Shown: piece by piece, positions 57,744 through 64,000 of the stretch
How positions within the stretch are numbered: the first letter of the stretch is position 1
How the letters are laid out: each line of letters opens with the position of its first letter
DNA from: Candidatus Flexicrinis proximus
Lineage (GTDB): Bacteria; Chloroflexota; Anaerolineae; Aggregatilineales; Phototrophicaceae
Direction: 5' to 3'
Length of the DNA: 64,000 nucleotides
Assembly: GCA_016712885.1 (NCBI GenBank)
Contig: JADJQF010000011.1
Span: 186,001 to 250,000, forward strand
Notes under the pieces: generated by a model
Database searches by the model: none
What the model was told of the DNA's origin: nothing
What the model saw: the letters and a program-made list of their open reading frames with translations, nothing else
Position numbers and translations under genes: made by a program

Positions 57744-60382
57744 CTGCAGGCAGAGTACTTGACCGGATCGTGGCGGGACTGATTGTTGGCCTGATCTGTG
57801 CCGCGCTGCTGATCGCGAGCGTGAATACGGGTTTTTTCGCTCAGGCACAGCTGCGGGCGACAAACAACTACTATGTACCGCTGGAAACATCCGGCGAAAT
57901 CGTAATTGTCGCGCTGGATGATATGAGCCTGGGAGCCTACGGACGTTCCCCGACGGTGTGGTCGCGCGCGCTATATGCCGACCTGATCCAACGGCTGGCG
58001 GCTGCGCGCGCACGGGTGGTTGCGTTCGACATTATCTTCAGCGAGTCTGAGCCGGAAGATGGCGCGGTGGCGGAGTCGATGCGTGACGCGCGCAGCAGCG
58101 ACAGCCGCACGCGATTCGTGATGGCCGCTGCGGGCGTCGAAGCCCTGCCTAACCGCTCAGCGCTGATGGAATATCCGAAGGGGATCGCGCTGAACGACGT
58201 GCTGCAGCCGAACTCCACGCTGCGCAACGCGCTCGACTACATCGGATATGTCAATACGTTCCCGGATGTGGACAGCGCGATACGCCGGCAGACGTCTGTC
58301 ATCGATTACAACGGCGCGCTGGAGTTTTCGTTTCCGCTGACGGTTTACCTGGCGTATCTGCGTATCCCTGCTGAGGCGGCAGGGCAGGTCGTGGTGCAGA
58401 ACGAAGACGGGTTGTTTGTCACACCCCAGCGTCAACTAAACGTCGATGACTTTGGCCTGTGGATGAACAACTACTTCGGCCCGCCGGCGCAGGGAAACAC
58501 GGGCAAGTTCCCGATGTATTCTTTCAAGAGCATCCTGGACGGCGCGGTCGACCCGGCGGTGTTCGAGGACAAGATCGTGCTGGTCGGGCTGGCGAATTCG
58601 ACCGGCGCAATCGACCGGTATCTGGTGCCGTCGTCGGATACCGGCCTGCTGATGGCGGGCGTGGAAATCCACGCCAACGCGGTCGAGACACTGCTGCAAG
58701 GCAACGCACTGACCCCGCAGGCCTACCCGGGAACGGTGGTCATGATTGTGCTGGCCGCCGGGCTTATCGGATTGGGCAGCGCGGGACTGATCTGGTACGC
58801 GAAACTGGTCCTGTGGGCGGCCGCAATTGTGGGATCGATCGTGGCGGCATCATTCATCTTCAGCCAATACCGGATTGTGGTGAATGCGCTGTACATGTGG
58901 CTGTCGCTCTCGCTGCCGGTCCTGGTCTTGATCGGGCTGGAGGTGTCGCTTGAGATCAGCAAGCGGGTCCGGTCGGAATTTCTCCTGCAGAGTATTTCAG
59001 AAATGGAGCAGCAGCGACTGCTGCTCGACCGAATCTGGGCACTGATCGCGTCGGACGTGCGGGAGATCGCGCCCCGCGCGCACGGCGCGATCTATACGAG
59101 AGAGGGCGATGCGATCCGGCCTGTTCAGCTGATTGGTTCCGGCGAGGGCGATGCGCAGTTGCAGAGGCTGGCGGAGCGTGTCATCAGGCGGCCGGAAGTG
59201 GTCGTGGAACGCCCGTACTGCGTCTACCCCATTGTCTGGCAGGACACGGTGCATGGGGCGATTGCGGTCGCGCTGCCGGGAATCAGCTTCCGCCAACGTC
59301 ATGTGATCCGGGACTTTTCCAGGCGGATTGCGCCTGGCGTAGCGAACGCGCTGTTGTACGAGGAAGTCCGGCGCCAGAATGCAGTTCAGGCCACGATCTT
59401 CACGAATATACCCGCGGCGATTGCCGTGCTGGACGACAAACTCACTACGAATCAATGGAACGCGGTGTTCAAAGAGATCGTACAGCAGGAGCGGGCGCGG
59501 GGGGATTTTCTGGAGGCGCTTACCTGGCAGGGGATCGCACCGAAAGCGCTGGACGAGATCAGGACCGAGTTCCAGACCAAAGAAGTGGTGAGGCGTGAAA
59601 TCGCGCTGGGGTCGCGAACCTTTGCGCTTGTCGCATCACCGCTTACAGGCCTCCAATCGTGGGTGGTGATCCTGTCTGACGTCACGCAGCTGGTCGAACT
59701 GAACCGGCTCAAGACGCAGATGATCCGGATGGCATCACATGACCTGAAAAATCCGCTTTCACGCGTGGTCGGGTTCGCTGACCTGATCCTGATGGATGAC
59801 GATATCCCGCAGCAGAAGCGCGAGTTTGTCGAGCATATCATGATGTCGGCGGACGAGATGCTGCAGATCATCAGCGACATCCTGGATCTGGAGCAGCTGC
59901 GGAGCGGAGTCCCGAGCAAGGAAACGATCGACTTTGTGCGCCTCTGCCGTGAAGTGAGCGCGAGGCACAAGCCCGACTTTGCAGGTAAAGAGCAGGCGTT
60001 TGAGGTAGTGCTTCCAGACGTGCCAGTGGTCATTCAGGGCAGCTACCTGCACCTGTCACAAGCGGTCTCCAACCTGTTGAGCAATGCGTCGAAGTACACG
60101 CCGCGGTCCGGGCATATCTCGCTGAAACTGAGCAGCGAAGGCGGAAAGCTGCGGCTCGACGTCCAGGACGACGGTATCGGCATCTCGGAAAGCGGGCAGG
60201 CGAAGTTGTTCAGCGAGTTCTACCGCGTCAAGACCAAGTCTACTGAAGGTATTCCGGGTGCCGGCCTTGGACTGAGTCTGGTAAAGTCGGTGGTCGAAAT
60301 GCACGACGGACGGGTTTCCGTCCGCAGTGTCGAAGGCCAGGGCAGTACGTTTAGCATCGAACTACCGGTGATGACAGAATGA
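57740..60382 (+). CDS. CHASE2-domain sensor histidine kinase
   Basis: Intact, 880 residues. First membrane span about 10-30 (IVAGLIVGLICAALLIAS), an extracytoplasmic CHASE2 sensor (about 45-330: FDIIFSESEPEDGAVAES, YVNTFPDVDSAIRRQ, IVLVGLANSTGAIDRYLVPS, GVEIHANAVETLLQGNAL), three more spans (about 335-410), a GAF-like region, PAS (about 545-660), HisKA with MASHDLKNPLSRVVGFADLI (His about 668) and HATPase with SNLLSNASKY, DDGIGI and GAGLGLSLVKSVVEMHDG. It overlaps the FecR protein on each side by four bases, so all three are co-translated. Sandwiching a CHASE2 kinase between two FecR-type secreted proteins suggests a tripartite sensor. Confidence 0.9.
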   Translation: MTAGRVLDRIVAGLIVGLICAALLIASVNTGFFAQAQLRATNNYYVPLETSGEIVIVALDDMSLGAYGRSPTVWSRALYADLIQRLAAARARVVAFDIIFSESEPEDGAVAESMRDARSSDSRTRFVMAAAGVEALPNRSALMEYPKGIALNDVLQPNSTLRNALDYIGYVNTFPDVDSAIRRQTSVIDYNGALEFSFPLTVYLAYLRIPAEAAGQVVVQNEDGLFVTPQRQLNVDDFGLWMNNYFGPPAQGNTGKFPMYSFKSILDGAVDPAVFEDKIVLVGLANSTGAIDRYLVPSSDTGLLMAGVEIHANAVETLLQGNALTPQAYPGTVVMIVLAAGLIGLGSAGLIWYAKLVLWAAAIVGSIVAASFIFSQYRIVVNALYMWLSLSLPVLVLIGLEVSLEISKRVRSEFLLQSISEMEQQRLLLDRIWALIASDVREIAPRAHGAIYTREGDAIRPVQLIGSGEGDAQLQRLAERVIRRPEVVVERPYCVYPIVWQDTVHGAIAVALPGISFRQRHVIRDFSRRIAPGVANALLYEEVRRQNAVQATIFTNIPAAIAVLDDKLTTNQWNAVFKEIVQQERARGDFLEALTWQGIAPKALDEIRTEFQTKEVVRREIALGSRTFALVASPLTGLQSWVVILSDVTQLVELNRLKTQMIRMASHDLKNPLSRVVGFADLILMDDDIPQQKREFVEHIMMSADEMLQIISDILDLEQLRSGVPSKETIDFVRLCREVSARHKPDFAGKEQAFEVVLPDVPVVIQGSYLHLSQAVSNLLSNASKYTPRSGHISLKLSSEGGKLRLDVQDDGIGISESGQAKLFSEFYRVKTKSTEGIPGAGLGLSLVKSVVEMHDGRVSVRSVEGQGSTFSIELPVMTE

Positions 60383-61323
60383 TTCGATTTCTTGCGCTAA
60401 TCCTATTGATCCTTCCGCTGGCGAGGCCAGCACACGCCGCGCAGGAGCATGCCGCGGTCCTCACCGTGATCTCAGGCGATGTGAGCCTCAGGCGGGCGAA
60501 TACCGAGCGGTGGATTTCGCTGCGCGCGGGGGCAAGTGGACCAGTGGGAAGCGGCGACGCGATCCGGACGAATGCAACGGGGCGAGCGTTTGTGACCTTC
60601 GATGAGGCGGCGCGGGTGTTGGTCATGCCCACGACTGAATACAGGATCGAGGGCATCGTGCGCAGCGATGACGGCGCGCTGACAATTGAGGCGGAGGTTG
60701 AAGGCCTGAGCATTCACTATGTCATGCAAGGCGAGCTGGTTTCAGGCTATAAGTTAATTGCGGGACATGCAGAGATCGTCCGCCCGAGTGAACTGTTTGC
60801 CGTGTGGTCGGACCCTGGCGCGCCGTTTGCCGTGACCTCGGCGCAGGGCGAGGTGTTGCTGATTCGCGCGGACGTTGAAACGACAGTGGGCGCAGGCATG
60901 GGGATCAACGCGGAGTTGACGACGGCTGTGGCATTCGGGCCTCCGTATAACGAGGCGATGCTGCGCGGCGCAACGGAAGGCTGCGAAGGCACAGTCAAGG
61001 CCGCTGACGGCGTCGATCTGGTGGTGCGCGACGGGTCGCACTTCGATGCGCTGCTGATGGGATCATACGAGACGGGCGAACCGGTTCAGGTCTTTGGGAT
61101 TTCTGAAGGCGGCGACCGGCTGCGGGTACACTTCCTGAGCGGATTTGGCTGGGTGCTGGCGTTGGGTGTTGACCAACGGTGCGAAGACCTTCCTTCGTTT
61201 CCGGTTCCGTTCGCCGAATCGAACCGGTCGGTGCTGAATGTCACCGATGCCGAATTCGAAATCCTCGAACCGTTTTACGGCAGGAAGGTCTACGACCCGT
61301 TTTTCTACCGATTTACCCGCTAA
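60379..61323 (+). CDS. Secreted FecR-domain and SH3b-like protein 2
   Basis: Intact, 314 residues. Signal peptide MIRFLALILLILPLARPAHA. FecR-type domain with AVLTVISGDVSLRRANTERW, GSGDAIRTNATGRAFVTFDE, MPTTEYRIEGI, and a partial SH3b-like module near 205-275 (VDLVVRDGSHFDALLMGSYE, LRVHFLSGFGWVLALGVDQR). Paralogous to the protein before the kinase but clearly diverged, with loss of some SH3 residues. It starts four bases before the kinase stop. Confidence 0.82.
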   Translation: MIRFLALILLILPLARPAHAAQEHAAVLTVISGDVSLRRANTERWISLRAGASGPVGSGDAIRTNATGRAFVTFDEAARVLVMPTTEYRIEGIVRSDDGALTIEAEVEGLSIHYVMQGELVSGYKLIAGHAEIVRPSELFAVWSDPGAPFAVTSAQGEVLLIRADVETTVGAGMGINAELTTAVAFGPPYNEAMLRGATEGCEGTVKAADGVDLVVRDGSHFDALLMGSYETGEPVQVFGISEGGDRLRVHFLSGFGWVLALGVDQRCEDLPSFPVPFAESNRSVLNVTDAEFEILEPFYGRKVYDPFFYRFTR

Positions 61324-61335
61324 GCCACGCCGAGA

Positions 61336-62331
61336 TTACGAGGACAGCACCGCCTCGATCGCGACGATTTCATCCGCACTGAACGAGAGATTCAGCAGGC
61401 CGGCCACGACATCTTCAATTTGTGAGACTTTGCTGGCGCCGATCAGGATCGACGTGATGGTCTTGCGGCGAAGCAACCAGTTGACGGCCATCTGCGAGAG
61501 GTTCTGGCCGCGCTGGAGCGCGATGGCGTTCAGGCGGCGCACCTTATCAAGCGACTTTTCAACCTGGGCGCCGGAGAGAAAAGGTGAATTTTCGCTGGCC
61601 GCGCGCGAGTCATGCGGGATTCCGTTGAGATAGCGGCTGGTGAGCGTTCCCTGTGCCAGCGGGGAAAACGGAATCGTTCCGATTCCCTCTTCGTCGAGCA
61701 CATCGAGCAGGCCGTTTTCGACCCAACGGTCGAACATGTTATAGCGGGGCTGGTGGATGAGGCACGGCGTTCCCAAAGCGCGAAGGATCTGCGAGGCGCG
61801 TTTGGTCTGCTCGGCAGAATAGTTGCTGAGACCGACATACAGGGCGCGGCCGCTGCGGACGGCGAAGTCGAGCGCCATCATGGTCTCTTCGAGCGGGGTA
61901 TCGGGGTCGGGACGGTGGCTGTAGAAGATATCGACATAGTCCAACCCCATGCGTTTAAGGCTCTGGTCAAGGCTGGCGATGAGATACTTGCGCGAACCCC
62001 ATTCCCCATACGGGCCGCCCCACATCAGATAGCCGGCTTTGGTGGAGACGATCAGCTCGTCGCGGTAGGGTTTGAGGTCATTGGTCAGCACGCGCCCGAA
62101 GTTTTCTTCGGCTGATCCGGGCGGAGGCCCATAGTTGTTGGCGAGGTCGAAATGGGTGATGCCCATGTCGAATGAGCGCAACACCATCTTGCGGCCATTC
62201 TCGTAGGTATCGACCCCGCCGAAGTTGTGCCAGAGGCCAAGCGAGATCAGCGGTAAACGGATGCCGCTGCGGCCGCAGCGCCGATAGGTCATGCTGCTAT
62301 AACGACTGTCACTAGGGAGATAGTGTGGCAC
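61336..62331 (-). CDS. Aldo/keto reductase (YghZ/L-glyceraldehyde 3-phosphate reductase-like)
   Basis: Intact, 331 residues. The opening MTYRRCGRSGIRLPLISLGL then WHNFGGVDTYENGRKM is typical of YghZ. Catalytic tetrad members: Asp and Tyr in THFDLANNYGPPPGSAEENF, Lys in VSTKAGYLMWGGPYGEWGSR, and His in FYSHRPDPDTPLEETM. The C-terminal NADPH pocket is TSILIGASKVSQIEDVVAG. It is convergent with the FecR gene; 12 bases separate the stops. ATG 62331 starts MPHYLPSDSRY; the internal ATG at 62292 (MTYRRCG) is possible. Confidence 0.9.
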   Translation of the reverse strand: MPHYLPSDSRYSSMTYRRCGRSGIRLPLISLGLWHNFGGVDTYENGRKMVLRSFDMGITHFDLANNYGPPPGSAEENFGRVLTNDLKPYRDELIVSTKAGYLMWGGPYGEWGSRKYLIASLDQSLKRMGLDYVDIFYSHRPDPDTPLEETMMALDFAVRSGRALYVGLSNYSAEQTKRASQILRALGTPCLIHQPRYNMFDRWVENGLLDVLDEEGIGTIPFSPLAQGTLTSRYLNGIPHDSRAASENSPFLSGAQVEKSLDKVRRLNAIALQRGQNLSQMAVNWLLRRKTITSILIGASKVSQIEDVVAGLLNLSFSADEIVAIEAVLSS

Positions 62332-62529
62332 GATGTTTGCCCTTCCTACGCCTTGAGGGGCGACAGTTATGGAGTCTTCAGCCGCTCACTGGGATGTGAT
62401 GAGTGGCCGAACCCACGCCCATCTACCCGTATTTCCAGGAGGGCGCGGGATGAGGGGTCGTCGCAAAAATCCTATCCATAACACCCAACACACACCCGGT
62501 ATTCTACTGCGGCCAAGCGGGAGGCGCTA

Positions 62530-64000
62530 TCAGCCGCCGGGATGACTCTGCTGGGCACCCCATTTCAAGCGGTTTTCGGCCAAATCGGGCTGGGCGACCC
62601 ACAGGATTGGCGGGTCGGTGCGCTGGATGAACTTGTCAGGCGTGATGGTACTCATGATGCGACTGGCAAGGCTCAAGGCGGCGTCCCATTCCTCGTGCGC
62701 GACTTCGAGGATCAGGGCGTCGTGCATATCCAGGGCGACCCGTGAACGAAGTCCGAGTGCCTTATAAGACTCGGCGACGACGACGATGGCCCGTTTGAGC
62801 ATCTCACTGACGCCGCCCTGGCACAGGTAATTCCAGGCGACGAAATCGGTCGGTACAGCGACGGGCCGGCCGGTCCAGAGCCTGAGGATACCGGTCTCGC
62901 GGACGCGCTGCTGAGCGGCGGTGCGAATTTTGGTGACACGCGCGAAGGCCCGGTCCTTGGCGCGGATAAGCCGGCGCGCTTCATCGGTGGAGACGCCGAT
63001 GCTCTGGCCAAGCCGATCAGCGCCCATGCCATAAGCGGTGCCATAGGTGATCTTTTTCGACATCCCACGAAGATGCTTGCGTGTTGAGGGATCGGCGCTC
63101 AACCAGGCAGGTCCGAAATACTGTTCCGCCATGGTGGCGTGGAAGTCCTCGGTACGGCAGGCGGCAGCAAGCGCGCTGTCCGACGCGATCATGGCGGCCA
63201 TCACGTTTTCGGCGTTGCGGTAGTCGATTTCAACCAGCGTGAAGCCCTCGTCGCCCACGGCCACACCGGCCATGGCCGGCATTTTCCAGTTCTGCATGTG
63301 CGGATAGCTGGAGGCGCGGCGGCCGGTATCGGTGGCGATGTTGACCAGGCTGTGAAGGCGGCCATCAGTGACCGCGTGGTCGAGCAAGCCGCGGAGGGTC
63401 GAGAGCAGCCAATCGACCTCCATATAGGCGGCGATGTCGTGCAGCTGATCGAGGTACGGACTGCCCTCCTGCATGTAGGACTCGATGACATCGGCGCGGG
63501 TGCTGAGGTCGCCGAGTTCGACCGGTGCGTTGGGGTGAGCGGTGAGGCGGCGGCGGCCGGCACGGGTAAAGTAGATCGATTTGGGGTCCCAGTCCGGCAG
63601 AGGGATGCCCTTGGACTCGTGAAGATAGCGCGCACGCGCCTGGGCACTGCCCGGTGTGGCCAGGCCATCAGCACGCAGACGGCTGACGAGCTGGTCGCGG
63701 CGGGCGCCAAGACCCGCCAACTGCGATTCGACAAACGGGATATTGAGACGGATCCCTGTGGCGGCCATCTGGCTGTATTCGCGGAGCGCGCGACACTCCC
63801 AGTCAATCAGCTCGGGACTACAGTCGAGTTCACGCTGTGCGAGGTAGATCTGAAGCGAAAGGCGCGCGTCGTCCTGCGCGTATTCCATGGCTACCGGCAG
63901 CGGAAGCATGTGGAGTTTGCCGCGCTGTGACTTCATCGCCTGCTGGCGATCGGGATAGGCGATGCCAAGTGCCGCAGCCACGGAGAGCAGGTTGTAACGC
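62530..64000 (-). CDS. Family A DNA polymerase, C-terminal part (5' end outside window)
   Basis: The visible 490 residues cover the end of a 3'-5' exonuclease domain (AQDDARLSLQIYLAQREL) and the polymerase domain. Motif A is FTLVEIDYRNAENVMAAMIA with the metal-binding Asp; motif B RKHLRGMSKKITYGTAYGMG supplies the fingers Lys and Tyr; motif C is LDMHDALILEV with the second Asp, where the usual HDE is HDA. The sequence is shorter and more divergent than cellular PolA and resembles phage or plasmid-type polymerases. The frame is open to the window edge. Neighbouring genes show no other phage trait. Confidence 0.82.
   Translation of the reverse strand, partial: RYNLLSVAAALGIAYPDRQQAMKSQRGKLHMLPLPVAMEYAQDDARLSLQIYLAQRELDCSPELIDWECRALREYSQMAATGIRLNIPFVESQLAGLGARRDQLVSRLRADGLATPGSAQARARYLHESKGIPLPDWDPKSIYFTRAGRRRLTAHPNAPVELGDLSTRADVIESYMQEGSPYLDQLHDIAAYMEVDWLLSTLRGLLDHAVTDGRLHSLVNIATDTGRRASSYPHMQNWKMPAMAGVAVGDEGFTLVEIDYRNAENVMAAMIASDSALAAACRTEDFHATMAEQYFGPAWLSADPSTRKHLRGMSKKITYGTAYGMGADRLGQSIGVSTDEARRLIRAKDRAFARVTKIRTAAQQRVRETGILRLWTGRPVAVPTDFVAWNYLCQGGVSEMLKRAIVVVAESYKALGLRSRVALDMHDALILEVAHEEWDAALSLASRIMSTITPDKFIQRTDPPILWVAQPDLAENRLKWGAQQSHPGG

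Noticed and set aside
1..64000. CRISPR array, tRNA, rRNA, transposase or integrase
   Set aside because: No regularly spaced identical repeats, no tRNA or rRNA sequence and no transposase motif was found on reading both strands.

Overview
The window looks like a piece of a Chloroflexota genome (Anaerolineae or a close relative), probably a metagenome assembly. The grounds are moderate-to-high GC, a serine/threonine kinase fused through a Thr/Pro-rich linker to a formylglycine-generating-enzyme-like domain, several ABC sugar importers, CHASE2/FecR signalling proteins, a thioredoxin-VKOR fusion and a secreted pullulanase. This placement is inference from gene content; no rRNA or tRNA gene was seen.

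Layout. 1-2734 (-): 5' part of a PfaA/HglE-like iterative polyketide synthase (KS-AT). 2946-3767 (+): acetyltransferase, followed by two tandem LexA-like boxes in a convergent gap. 4012-20748 (all -): a long carbohydrate, peptide and cell-wall block holding a GH63-like hydrolase, a GH13_18 phosphorylase of the glucosylglycerate type, a dipeptide ABC importer (DppC, DppB, binding protein), a GNAT, AnmK, a GH125-like glycosidase, a maltose-type importer (ATPase, MalG, MalF, binding protein) and a LacI regulator. LacI-type operators lie in front of lacI and in front of the distant phosphorylase. 20975-23476 (+): kinase-FGE fusion. 23602-28847 (+): a compact group of opine-type dehydrogenase, asparagine synthetase, cobalamin-binding mutase-like protein and Ntn-type asparaginase. 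28941-35240 (+): DEAD-box helicase, VIT/vWA protein and an OmpR/HK two-component pair. 36072-37457 (-): BNR propeller coupled to a MoaD-like protein. 37628-41350 (+): Gfo/Idh/MocA oxidoreductase, then a nitric-oxide-type set (two small haem-copper-oxidase-I-like proteins, DUF2249, cupin, NnrS-like). 41419-45214 (-): two tandem oligoendopeptidase F genes. 45410-49645: queF (+), then class IV aminotransferase, sulfotransferase-like, Trx-VKOR and ArsR (all -). 50196-53870 (+): pullulanase. 54168-61323 (+): kinase, NarL regulator, FecR, CHASE2 kinase, FecR. 61336-62331 (-): aldo/keto reductase. 62530-64000 (-): family A DNA polymerase, 5' end outside the window.

Many genes between about 5.9 and 45 kb are interrupted by one-base shifts, often in short homopolymers, although the protein reading continues in the next frame. 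I treat these as one gene each and give the outer coordinates. The right-hand part (50-62 kb) contains long unbroken genes.

The most unusual features are a dispersed intergenic repeat family (seven copies) whose flanks are conserved while its central stem changes sequence but stays self-complementary; the opine dehydrogenase / asparagine synthetase / B12 gene group; the FecR-CHASE2-FecR signalling cassette; an SH3b-like insert in a MalF-type permease upstream of anmK; and tandem SOS-like boxes with a ribosome binding site but no recognisable gene.
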